From the NCBI GenBank assembly GCA_008692225.1, contig VICG01000008.1, forward strand, positions 1,824,001 through 1,888,000: 64,000 nt of DNA. The letters are read 5' to 3'. The notes under the pieces are model-generated. The model saw nothing but the letters and a program-made list of their open reading frames with translations. It was not told the DNA's origin and made no database searches. Each line of letters begins with the position of its first letter. Position 1 is the stretch's first letter. Below, piece by piece: positions 10,146-20,614 of the stretch. Source of the DNA: Monilinia fructicola. Lineage: Eukaryota; Ascomycota; Leotiomycetes; Helotiales; Sclerotiniaceae. The translations under genes and the position numbers were made by a program.

Positions 10146-13103
10146 CTAACCGAGATCATCAGATTCTTCATCAACATGGATATGGAATATGCCGCCCTTG
10201 ATATAATTGCCAACTGGCTGTGTGCTAGGATATTCAGATGGGGTATCACTACTATCGCTATCATCTTCTTCATCAATTTCTGGCTCTAGTGAGCTAAGGC
10301 TGGCCACGGTCAGTTTGATTGTTGACTGAGAATCATGTTGAGGAACATCATCAGCCATACCCTCCCATACATCATAAGGGTGTAGATCCTGGTCAGATGT
10401 ATCATCATCTTCAGATTTTTCATAGTCACTCAAGGCATTCTGATCATAGCCTTCGTCCATATTGGTATCATAGATACCGCTCTCATCATCATTTTCATGC
10501 ACCGTGGAACCCCTTGTACGAGAAGACGTTTCGACGTAAGGAGCATTACTATGAGGCGTAGCGTATGCCAATGGAGTAACTCCTCTCTTGTAATCTGTGA
10601 CTTCTTGCATTGCAGAAAGCATTGGACTAGGAGGACCAATGCTCCATGTATCATGTGGACGACTCGGTGATTTTGAGGTACGGCGACGCTTTAGACTAGA
10701 AACCCTTTGCACAGGAGACGATTGTGGCTCACGATCAAATGAGCCAATACGTCGCTTACCCATTTGCGATGTAGTAAGTGGGGCAAGAGCGGACATCGAG
10801 GCGGTACGAAGTGGTTTGAATGAATGTCGATCTTGTTTGACGGGAGACGACGCATGGACCCTCGAAGCAGCGATCGAAGTTGGAGTAGAGGATTCTTCGG
10901 ATGTATCAATAGCGGAGAATTGGTCTGATGGAGAAGTGGGTTCAATTTCAATATCCTCGACCTCCTGGGACAGTCGAATCATAAAAGACGAAGCGAACGA
11001 GTTGTTATCTTGAGCTGGGTCGAGACGTTCATCCCACGCCCAACAGGTTTCAGCGGCATCTGCCTCAGGCGTATGGCTTTCCACTGCATCTATATCATGA
11101 AATCGTGGTAGCTGACGTAACTTATGCCAAGTCCATCTTGATACGCCATGACCACGATGTTGAAGGTAGCTATCTGCTTGTGTAACATAAAGCCTTCGCA
11201 TACCTTTTGTGCGCATCGCTACACTCGAGGAAAGAAATGGCACAGTCCACAACGCAGGAGTGACCATTTCAGAAGGATCTAGAAAACGCAGCGTTGAAGT
11301 TTTGTGTAACTTCCTCAGTGGTATCCAAGCAGCGCGCAGTCCAAGATAGTTCTCCATGGACTTGGGTACTTGAAGAGGTTTTTTGGACATTGAAAAGATA
11401 TCTTCAGATAACTTCCGAGGAAGATCTCCAAAGGCTGTCATAAGGGCCACTTGAACATCTCGAGCATCAGGGCCCTTGATTTGCACCACTTTTACTAAAC
11501 CTCTGCTCTTCAGTCGTTCATTGACCTTACTAGTAGCACTGCATGCTCTAGGCATTAAATGGGCACGATCATCATCATTACCCTTCATTATCATCTTCTC
11601 CCAGGACATGGAATAATCTTGCTCAGAAAGGGAAGCCTGCGCAGCAGCCAAAACATTTTGTTGGGTCTGCGTCCAATCTTCAGATGCGCAACTATTGACC
11701 CTTGAGCGTTGAGACATGGAATGATCTGTCGACCAAATTCCCATCATTTGAGGCCCGTATGGTAGAAAAACCACCTCAATCTCCCATGGTCTTGCCCATG
11801 ATGGTGGGAGAACTGCTTCTATGTGAGTGAGTCTGTTTTCAAGACTTTCCACGCGCGAGGCAAGATCAGAGCGGTCGATCGCATTAGCTGCGAGAGCAGA
11901 AGAAGTCTTGGTTGCATGAGAATCAAAGGACTCAGTCATGGCTCTATTATTACTTATACTGCTCTCGTCGGCTGCAGCATTAGCCTTCTCGAGCTCTTCT
12001 ACTCTATTCTCAAGCTCATAGACACGATCACCATGATTATCAATGTTCGTTTGAAGCTCCTCATAACCAGTATTTGAGTAAGATGCATTCTCGAGAGCTT
12101 CAATTCTATCCTCATGGTTGCGCTTTGTATTTGGATAATCTTTAACGATCTCACGGAGTCTAGGAAAAAGGCGACCTTGGGACTCGTCCAGATCCACATG
12201 AAGGTCATCTTGGGCATTCAGTACAGGTATGGTTTGAGGGGCCTGGAGAGAGGGCGGCCTATTGGAGTGTAAAGGTAAAGTAGCAGCTTGTGCTTTGATA
12301 TTAATATTTGCTAGCGTTCTATCCATAGCATGCTCGTCTGGCACACCTTGGAAAGCAAAATCTTGAGTTGCTTGCAGACTTGGTGCTGTTGTTAATACTT
12401 CCGTAGGGCTCTCCACAATTGACCGGCCATCGAAAGTTTTATAGGCCTGCATGGGTCGTCCCTTACCTAATTGTCCGGCTTGTATTTTAGTATTGAGTCG
12501 AGGAATATGACTCAAGGTATCGAGCCCCAAGCCATTGAAGGGCCTCCTGGCCTGACTTGAGGTCATCGAAGCAGTCTCTGAGGGTAAGAAGCACTGCGAT
12601 GGAATAGGCGGGAGATCTTCCGGATTGGATTCAGATTGCACCAGTCGGCTCCATTGAAGGGTTTCCTGAAAGTTCGAGTCCTTGATTCGACGAGCTACAT
12701 CCGGTGTGTCTTTTTCAGGTATAACCAAGTTTTGTGGAGTAGATGGCCGACAGTTCACTTGAGCCATACGAGCAATAGAATCCATGTTAAGCCCCGAGAC
12801 ATTACTTAAAGCTCGCGATCGCTGGTCCTCGGTCGGCTGGGAAGGTTTATGTCCATGAAAGCAGAGATGATGCCCGCATGCGCAGACTTCCGCTCTAGGT
12901 AATGCTCCATCCTCAAGCGATGCGCCGGTTATCGGTTTTTGAGATTGAGCCCAGAATTCGTAACATCCACATTTTGTGCCAACATTAAGCTCCGTATAGT
13001 TGCATGCTCCACCCAATTGCCTTCTCCCAATTGTGTTATTGATGCCGTCGGTTCTATCTTGATCTGGTGTATTCGGAACCGTCGCAGTAGGGGAGGTCGC
13101 CAT
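10146..13103 (-). CDS. large coiled-coil protein with Cys/His-rich N-terminus, unknown function
   Basis: A single-exon 985-aa protein. The frame extends 27 nt further upstream, but only to a GTG; the first ATG, at 13103, is taken as the start. Layout: a Cys/His-rich segment (residues about 34-83, with Cys 34, 45, 47, 74, 76, 81 and His 78, 79, 83, including CACGHHLCFH) that could bind zinc. Then a long polar linker. Then heptad-like coiled-coil stretches around residues 330-430 (for example VEELEKANAA and RVESLENRLTHIEA). Then a compact region beginning LPPSWARPWEIEVVFLPYG (about 432-700). Last, a Ser/Pro-rich tail with a basic KRRRTSKSPS patch (possible nuclear signal) and a very acidic C-terminus. 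I do not recognise the family. The ordered central block looks conserved, so a nuclear scaffold or regulatory role is only a guess. Confidence 0.85.
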   Translation of the reverse strand: MATSPTATVPNTPDQDRTDGINNTIGRRQLGGACNYTELNVGTKCGCYEFWAQSQKPITGASLEDGALPRAEVCACGHHLCFHGHKPSQPTEDQRSRALSNVSGLNMDSIARMAQVNCRPSTPQNLVIPEKDTPDVARRIKDSNFQETLQWSRLVQSESNPEDLPPIPSQCFLPSETASMTSSQARRPFNGLGLDTLSHIPRLNTKIQAGQLGKGRPMQAYKTFDGRSIVESPTEVLTTAPSLQATQDFAFQGVPDEHAMDRTLANINIKAQAATLPLHSNRPPSLQAPQTIPVLNAQDDLHVDLDESQGRLFPRLREIVKDYPNTKRNHEDRIEALENASYSNTGYEELQTNIDNHGDRVYELENRVEELEKANAAADESSISNNRAMTESFDSHATKTSSALAANAIDRSDLASRVESLENRLTHIEAVLPPSWARPWEIEVVFLPYGPQMMGIWSTDHSMSQRSRVNSCASEDWTQTQQNVLAAAQASLSEQDYSMSWEKMIMKGNDDDRAHLMPRACSATSKVNERLKSRGLVKVVQIKGPDARDVQVALMTAFGDLPRKLSEDIFSMSKKPLQVPKSMENYLGLRAAWIPLRKLHKTSTLRFLDPSEMVTPALWTVPFLSSSVAMRTKGMRRLYVTQADSYLQHRGHGVSRWTWHKLRQLPRFHDIDAVESHTPEADAAETCWAWDERLDPAQDNNSFASSFMIRLSQEVEDIEIEPTSPSDQFSAIDTSEESSTPTSIAASRVHASSPVKQDRHSFKPLRTASMSALAPLTTSQMGKRRIGSFDREPQSSPVQRVSSLKRRRTSKSPSRPHDTWSIGPPSPMLSAMQEVTDYKRGVTPLAYATPHSNAPYVETSSRTRGSTVHENDDESGIYDTNMDEGYDQNALSDYEKSEDDDTSDQDLHPYDVWEGMADDVPQHDSQSTIKLTVASLSSLEPEIDEEDDSDSSDTPSEYPSTQPVGNYIKGGIFHIHVDEESDDLG

Positions 13104-13435
13104 GGGAAGATAGTTGCCAAAAAACTTCACGAGAGAAACGTCGCATCGAGGAAATTAGAGCGCGGGGTCCTTGGTAGGATTGCGACTGGAATTGGGTTTC
13201 GAGGTGCCAGCCTTATCAAATATCGATCAACGCGATGGAATCCAAAAGGATTTGAGCAAATGGAGAACTTGAGCTTTAAATAAACAGCAAAAAATCAAGG
13301 GGTGCGGGAAAAAAAGGTAAGGCTGTCGACGCGTCGCAATCAATAAATTTCAATGCACATCAAGGTTTATCTGTCTGTGCCCCGGTAGATTAATTAGTTA
13401 TCGGTGTCACCATACATAGCACCTGGTGCACATAG

Positions 13436-13490
13436 CAACGAGCAATGAGCAATGAGCAATGAGCAACGAGCAACGAGCAAGGAGCAACAG
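13436..13490. repeat. 7-bp tandem repeat (GAGCAAY)n
   Basis: About seven copies of GAGCAAC/GAGCAAT in a row. The antisense reading gives a Leu/Ala/His/Cys-rich peptide that I regard as spurious. Confidence 0.85.
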
Positions 13491-15099
13491 GAGGGAAAGA
13501 TAAGACGACATTCACTGACTTTGAAGGCGGCATAGGTATACAATGCAGCAAAATAAATTGAAGAGGTAAGTTCTACAGGAAGAAGGACGAGAAGGACGAA
13601 AGAACGAGAAGAAGAGGAAGAGCAGAAGAGAAGGAAAAGGAAAAGAAAAAGGAAAAGGAAGAAAAGATAACAGGCAGGAAATCTCAAACGATGGATGGAT
13701 GGAGGATGGTATGAAAAGATGCCATCGATGGTATGCAAGCTTAAGATGTTAGTCGCAGATACGGCAGATTGTTCAACCGAATAAAGGCAAAGGCAAGAAG
13801 GTCGAGGTAGCAGAGACTCAGAGAGGGAGGTAATAGCATGCATGCATGCATGCATGATGCATCCAATAATAATCAACTACTGCGGTAGTTTCTTCGCAAC
13901 AACACCAGCTTTCATGCGAACTGAACAGCTAACAAGGAAACTAATTATGTGGAGTGAAGAAAAAGAATAGGAAGGGAAATATCTAGCTACAGTAGTAGAT
14001 ATACAGCTACAGCCTACTCCTAGATGCCTACTCCTAGATACCTACCTCCTAGCATGAACGAAATCGGAAGGAGAAGAGAAAAACATCTAAACTCTCGAAA
14101 GAGTCAGATGCAACCCTTGTTCCCTGCATGAGATGGCGCTCTCGAGATGTCGAGCATAACCTCAATAAGGTTATACGGCATCACGTTGTACAATACAAAT
14201 ACAGCAGTACGTACTCGAGCAGCATGGTTTTGTCCATATCCCCAACCGCAGACAGAGAAGGATAAATAAACGCCCACACACCACACTCACACTCTGCTGC
14301 ACTTTTCCACACCCGCACCGCACCGGGATATATCCCGCGAGCGATATCATTGGTCGTGGAGGGATGACCCATCGTCAATCAACCCCAGCCTACCTACTGT
14401 GGTCTCATCAGCAAGGGAATACAGGTAGAACCACTGTAGAACCATCGTTCGTTTACGTGATCGCTGCATGAAGGGGGGAAATTCATGCATTTAATTGGGC
14501 ATGGTTAGTTTATTTATATCGCGAACCGCTTCACTGAACCTCGAACTACCCGGTGAACGCTTTTGTGTAATAATAATAATAATAGTAATAATCATAAGGT
14601 ACCGTGGACCTAGCTATCTCTATATAGAACTCTCTATATAAATTCCTGTACACAGCTCATCCACCCACAAATCTATCCGACTGACGACCCAAATTTAGGA
14701 AATCAATGCCTCGGAACTATATACGTCGACCTCGTTCTATCAACTACCTAGGTACACCAGTGATACGTTACGTAGAACCATGAATTAGATTAGGTCAAAG
14801 CATCTTTCGGATGAACATATTTTCTGACACTTCTTGAAAAGCTTACTCGAGCAGTCCCCCCCCCGATAACTCCACCGACTGCGCAGCATTGAACCTCGAA
14901 TTTGATGGATAACCTTAAAGGGATCCTTGAACCATGTACCTCCGTGCTCGGTAGCACGATACATGGTAAAGGTCTAAACATAGAACTACCCAAGTACCTG
15001 GTCATTAGTTCAGTCGACATCTACCTAGATCTGGATGAGTTGCTGAGTATGGATGAACGATAAGGAAATCTAAATAAGTTCTCTGCTTGATCTTCTTAG

Positions 15100-15175
15100 A
15101 CCTTTATGCATTTAGACCTTTAGACCTTTGTTCGTTTGGGCCTTTAGACCTTTAGACCTTGAGACCTTTGGACTT
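15100..15175. repeat. decayed TTTAGACC repeat
   Basis: Five to seven divergent copies of TTTAGACC/TTGAGACC with variable spacing, between genes. Confidence 0.7.
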
Positions 15176-15715
15176 TGAGGTACATCAGGACATGATGAAA
15201 AATACTGGAACGGGCAAGATATCAAACAACTGAGTAGGTTATAGGACATGCAAGAGATATGTCATTTTTCCATATTCATATGCACAAGTGATATAAGGTT
15301 ATTACAAATAATTCCATATCCATCAATTACTCAAGTGTCCTGATGTACGTAGTTATTCTGCCCTCCCAACAATTCCCCAACATATGAAAACTTTCCAAAA
15401 TCTTGCATCACATCGCTGAACAATAATGAAGTCTTCGAAGATGAGAATGATGATGATGATGATGATAATGATAATGATATTAATCAATGGAGAAAACATT
15501 ACGAGAATAATTACCCGGTACTCCTTTGAGCCATCGGTCCCAAGCATCGATTCCCATTCTCTCAATACACCGCTCCCGAACGTCTCCCTCTTCGCGACAC
15601 CGATACGCCCCAAAGCACCAACTTGACCAATAGGATGCTCTCGCCCATGCGCACCGCAGCACTCCCGAACCAATCAAACACCCCCAAGGACAAGAGTACC
15701 AAGCGTGGTAATCAT

Positions 15716-17763
15716 TTAAACACCAGAGTCATCTTGCTCGACATCCTTGGCCTCGGCATACTTGTCCCACGCAGCACAGGTAGAGTTCAATCGGTCGGTG
15801 TCGATAGTGGCCTCAATCTCCGACATGCGCTCCACGATTTGAAGAGCGAAGCCTTCGCCGGTGTGCCATCCAATGTGACAATGCATCAACCACGCTCCTG
15901 GGTTATCGGTGTAGAAGGCAATGACCAAGTAACCACTCGCAGGCAACATGGCAACATCTCTTCGGGGTGGGTTGGTCAATGTCAAGGTGGTGTTGGAGGA
16001 ATAGGTTCCGGTGCCTTGAGCTATCACGTAGAAATCGTGACCGTGCAGATGGATAGGGTGGGGAACGGATTGGGTCGTGGAGATTGCGAAATAAACCCAT
16101 TCGTTAGCGTTGTCGAGTTGGATAACGTGCTCGTCAGTTGTCCAGGTGGTGTTGCCTTCGACGATGGCTGATAGGGTGGGATAATCCCATTCGGAAACGA
16201 ATGTGGTGGCTTCCATGTACCATTTGAAAAGACCTGCGGAGTTATATGCGACGGTAACGGCTAACTCTTCCGAGGTAAGGTTGGTACCAGCATCGCGGCT
16301 AAGATATGGAACGAGAGTGGACATGTCTTCGTCGTCACAGTTGTCATCGTATGAGTAGGCGGAAGTAGAGGGCTCAGTGTCGTTGGTGCTAGAGTACTTG
16401 AGTATTCCCTTGATGTTGCCGGAGTTTGCGTTGTCACTGCAGTATGTTTGTGGGATGGCACGGATCCAGAAGTTTTCGGAGGTTTCTGTTGCGTTGAGAA
16501 TAATATCATATCGTTGTCCCATACCCAAAGAGAGAACTTGAGTCGAATAGGGGACGATGGGGACAAGATCCATAGCAATAACGGTCAGATTATGATTGTC
16601 GATCATGAATTTGAAGTGGGTGTCGATAGCAGCGTTTACGAGACGGATTCGGTAAGACTTTCCAGCCTCTACGGTCATGTTGAAGCGAGATCCAAGGTCT
16701 TCGTAGACATTGGTTCCGTTAATGAGACCATTGTCCAGGGTTGGTGGGCCGCTGGTTTGCGCCGATGTATACAGTGCAGCTGAGGTTTCGTGAGTCCAAT
16801 CGTTCAAGAACATTACTCCGGCATCTTCATCGTAATTAGCTGTAGCAGGTCCGTTGATGATGATTCCACCGAGTACACCTTCCCATGCTTGCAAAGCAAA
16901 GTGGGAGTGATACCAAGTTGATCCGTATTGAGTTGCCCTCCATTTGTATGTGATGGACTAGGATATTGTTAGCATATTATTGTGTAGAGAGAAGTTTTAT
17001 TTTACACACCTCTCCAGGGGCTGTTGGGCATTGAGTAATAGATGGTACTCCATCCGCATCATTGGTGTAGTTTTGGCGAATACCGTGGACTAAAATCGGG
17101 AGTCAGCAAGTGCTCGGCCCAAGAAAAGCTCTGGTGAAGGAATAGACGAGCTGGGGCGGTCTAGATCTCGCAGATTTTCCATATGATCGAACATCCAAAC
17201 GAATTTGAATACTCTAGTTTTGATGCATGGAGGGTGAGTGTATCCTGCTAAGGGAGGAAGACTGAGGATGTCAGAGACTAAATCCAAATTTGCTTACAAT
17301 GCAATCCAGTTCCGTTGTTTTGAAGGCCGTTGTAAAGGTGGACAATTACAGTATCACCCCAGTTGGCAAAGATGGTAGGTCCTGGAAAGGTACCATTCAC
17401 AAGGTTGACGATTCTTTCAACACCGTCAAGGGATGCTGTGGTGTTCACGAGCTCGAGCCACACCTAGAGATTCATGCATTAGTTCCAGGCCAGCCGCGAG
17501 GGGGATAGCCAACAAACCTCGACAGTATTGCCAGTGTCAGGAACTTCATCGTAGTAGTCTGTAGAAAGATCGTAATCCCCCCAGCATGATCTGTCAGATG
17601 CAGAATTCTCACAAACTGTGCGCCCAACGGAAGGAGTGTTCGATGAAGGAGTGCTTGGGTTCAACGAAGGAGTGCTTGGGTTTGATGAAGGAGGAGGGGC
17701 AGCAATCGTCACACTGGTGAAGAGTGCTAGGCTAGTAGCCAAAAAAGAGGGTGAGAAGCGCAT
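15716..17763 (-). CDS. ascomycete laccase (multicopper oxidase)
   Basis: Four exons on the minus strand: 17763-17518, 17463-17298, 17089-17010 and 16957-15716 (introns 54, 208 and 52 bp); phases close to give 577 aa. A signal peptide (about 20 residues) precedes a linker with repeated NPSTPS units. All four copper regions are present: HFHG (His137, His139), WYHSHF (His181, His183), HPIHLHGHD (His464, 467, 469) and HCHIGWH (Cys524 with flanking His). The residue ten after the T1 Cys is Phe534, the axial position linked in the family to higher redox potential. The protein ends exactly in DSGV, matching the C-terminal plug of processed ascomycete laccases. Expected role: secreted one-electron oxidation of phenols (pigment, detoxification or lignin-related). 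Many NxS/T sites fit secretion. Intron two is unusually long for the gene. Confidence 0.95.
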
Positions 17764-19933
17764 GCTGAATGTATTTGCAGCGCAAAGCTAAAACAGCGAA
17801 ACCAGACAGAAGCAACGTAATCTGCAATGAACGATGAGAAAAGAATGAATGAATGAATGAATGATGAGGGATGATATGATGGGTGCGATCATCCGTATCT
17901 CTTATAGAAACATTCTTCTGGAAGAGAAACTCGCAACTCAAAGAGATTGATAGTTCTCGGGCAATCGGGTTATTGCAATCGGTCCATTGGGGGACAATAC
18001 AGCCGTTTGAGCATGAGAGCCTGCACACTCCCTTCACAGGAACCTCCCCGTCGTCATCGATGTAACGTCAGTGCATTGAGTTCAACGTAAAGTTGAAGGA
18101 CAATTGATCTCAGATCGAAGGATCCGCAAGGTTATGGATCTCAACATTCCCTGAACCCATAATTTAGAAGGAAGCCTACACTGCCATAAGTTAGCCAGTA
18201 TCATCCCCATAGTTCGAACAGAGGAATCTACTCTCCCCCCTAAACAAAGATGAAAGCCTAGTTTGACCCATAGAAATTTGACAAGTACAATTCATCATTG
18301 GGTTCAAATTTTTGCTACAGATCAAGAGTGAAACTTTTTATATACTACCCTGTATCTGCCAAAAGATCTCAATCTGGCCTGTGCAAAGCATTTGAACCAC
18401 TCAGGTAAGCTCTATTAGGGAAAATCCACTATTTAGTCTTTGTTTGGGGAAGAGGCGGGAAGGAGAACCTCGAGGTAGCTAAATTGGCATCAACATATGC
18501 CGAATGCAGTCAAATTGCAAGAAAGCCCTGCCAGAAAGAGTAGATATTAATTATAGCATGCAGGATAAACCAGGGGGGGACTAATATACGGAAATCTGTG
18601 TAGAGCAGATAGAGTACATGGAAGATCAATTGACTTCGAAAATCGCCGGAGGTTTATGAAACAATATGTCTAAGTTCGTGATAAGAAGCGTGTAAACTCC
18701 GCGTAAACTTCGTGCATTAATTCAAAACCTCATGGGTGTACTCTGTAGAGTTGCATTTGCCAATACCTAGGTACATCGCAACTCCATAGTTTAGGGCTGA
18801 TTTTGTGGCTAGGTGAACCATTATACTACATGTAGTAAACTGTCATTTCAAGCCTTGTACTATACGGAGTAAGCTTTGAATGCCTTCAAGATTGTTACTC
18901 GCGTGCTACTAGATAGTATTGCCGCTAATATGCTGATATTATAGATTTTGTAATGACATTTAGTCATTCGAAATATCTATTTTATACCCGTGGCGTCTTA
19001 AGAAAGAATGAACATAATTAGCATAATAATGCAATTAGCGAGTAGCAATTAGCAACAAGCATTTTTCCTTTTATCCTGTCTTGCTGATTTGAATGCTTTC
19101 TGGCAGTGCTGTACGAGTAAGTAGTCGGAGTACGTAGTCGTTTCTCCTGTGCCCCTTTCGAGAAAGCCGTCAAGCCATCAAACCGCCTTCATAGCCACTC
19201 CATGACGTTTTAAGGTTTCAACATCAACCCTGCGTGTGGACCCTTAAACCAGTCAATCTCAACCTAATTTGGATGTTGTCTAACCGGTCTGATTTAGTCG
19301 TGGGGAAGAGAAATGGTGTATACGATTGAAAAAAATAGCCTTTTATCCACATGGCCTCTATATCATATTTGATATGCCCGAAATTCTCCTCCTGATCAAT
19401 AGGATCATCTGAATTAGATGAGATATGAATGGTCATAGCGGATTTCTCTACCGGCTCTATCCGTTCAAACCTTAAATTCCCATTGTATACTCCTCTTTTC
19501 TCCTTATGTTTTGGTGTAAACAGGGTATATTGTATGGATACACTTGTTGAGTGATTACGACGACAGCAAACCCCCCAGTCGTTCGTAATTAGTTTTAGAG
19601 AGCCGACTAAGGCCAAATGACCTTCCTTGTGTTGTACCTATTGCGCCTCTAGCCAACTACAGAGTTTACCATGGATATCAAGTATATTACGAATGAGTAA
19701 GGGGTACGTAACCCCAAAGTTACCATAACTTCATGTGTCGAAAAAAGGGATGCCGGCAGTAGCGTCGGGATGCACCTGCTAATTCCCTTTGACTTCAGAT
19801 TGTGAAGATATAACATCTGATTACCGCTGTTGTCATCTCTTTTCTTGTCAACCAATTCATCAATCACAGAGTTAAGTGGCAATCTTGAACTTGTTTCATT
19901 CATCATCCGCATTCTTTTAAACCAAAACTCGCC
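17764..19933. other. divergent promoter region, laccase / 206-aa secreted protein
   Basis: Shared upstream DNA of two genes for secreted proteins. Contains an ATGA/ATTC tetramer run (about 17845-17865), TACCTAGGTA at 18764-18773, TACGGAGTA at 18863-18871 and its CpG-decayed variant at 18739-18747. One open frame of uncertain status at 19224-19616 (minus) is listed separately. Confidence 0.6.
19224..19616 (-). pseudogene. orphan open frame, possible gene remnant
   Basis: A 130-codon frame open at its 5' end to a TTG; there is no ATG until late in the frame. The peptide has a balanced, protein-like composition (for example FERIEPVEKSAMTIHISS and FGHIKYDIEAMWIKGY) unlike the low-complexity frames elsewhere in intergenic DNA. 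No family recognised, and no clear splice partner. It could be a decayed exon of a lost gene or simply chance. Confidence 0.25.
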
Positions 19934-20614
19934 ATGTTTTTCGGCAAAAATGCTGTTGCTTGTCTTTTGACACTTGCTGGGCTTTCAGCCGCAACCCCCT
20001 CGCCAAGTGACACTCTCAATGAGCGTGACACTACAGCTGCCACTGTCTCCGGCCTTGGTATTTATGCTTATGGGTCTGATATCAATGGGCAACCCGTTTT
20101 CTATTCCGATGGTAAATATTGAGGGTCCTGTTGTCATATCTTCGAAATAGTGAGGCTGACTATCAATTTAGGAAACGCGTATATCGGAAGCGTGGCTCCT
20201 CCAGGGGCCGGTGAGTCGGTCAACATAACCTTCAGTACCACAGACCCGACTTCCACCACCTCCGTGTGGTCTATCTCCGCTAATACGACCAGCGACAACG
20301 GCACGCTCCCCTTCCCCAACAACTCCCTCTCCTTCTATATTGTTCCTACCAACGGCTCGTTTGAACGAGCAGGTTTTGGCTCAAGCAATACCACGCTCCC
20401 TACTGGCAGTGTCACCGAAGGGTTCGTGTTATATGGGAAACAAATAGCATACAAGACAAGCGCTGGTGAGCTTGAGTTGCAATTTTGGGCTGCAGCAACC
20501 AATGCGACCGGCGTTTGGGGCTTGTATTGGAATTCAGCCGGATCTGCAATTGACGGGGCGTTCCCGGTTGTTCTCAAGACAACAGCTCCTCCTGTGTTGA
20601 AGGTCAAGGCCTAG
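19934..20614 (+). CDS. small secreted glycoprotein, unknown function
   Basis: Two exons, 19934-20111 and 20172-20614 (60-bp intron, GTAAAT...TTTAG); 206 aa. A hydrophobic signal peptide of about 20 residues ends near LSAATPSP, followed by a short propeptide-like stretch to about NERD. The mature part has no cysteine, is rich in Gly, Ser, Thr and Asn and carries about six NxS/T sites, with alternating beta-strand-like segments (LSFYIVPTNGS, LELQFWAAATN, GVWGLYWNS). This looks like a secreted beta-sandwich protein of the cell wall or apoplast. I recognise no enzyme motif. It is divergent from the laccase gene, 2.2 kb away. Confidence 0.8.

Larger units (their letters stand above)
13104..15715. 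other. intergenic region
   Basis: Promoter of the 985-aa gene and 3' flank of the laccase gene. Contains a 7-bp repeat (13436-13490), GCATGC alternation (about 13837-13855), an AAT trinucleotide run near 14570-14592, a run of about 10 C near 14858, the palindrome TACCTAGGTA (14745-14754), a decayed TTTAGACC array (about 15100-15175) and GAT repeats near 15440-15480. No supported gene. Confidence 0.6.

Noticed and set aside
13104..13130. Nine-residue N-terminal extension of the 985-aa protein
   Set aside because: It starts at GTG; nuclear fungal genes begin at ATG, and the first ATG is at 13103.
13394..13876. 160-codon frame on the minus strand
   Set aside because: Runs through GAGCAAY and A/G-rich repeats; peptide is low complexity and no splice or family evidence supports it.
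19649..19912. 87-codon ATG frame on the minus strand
   Set aside because: Lies in the immediate promoter of the secreted protein gene, has no family features and is within chance length.
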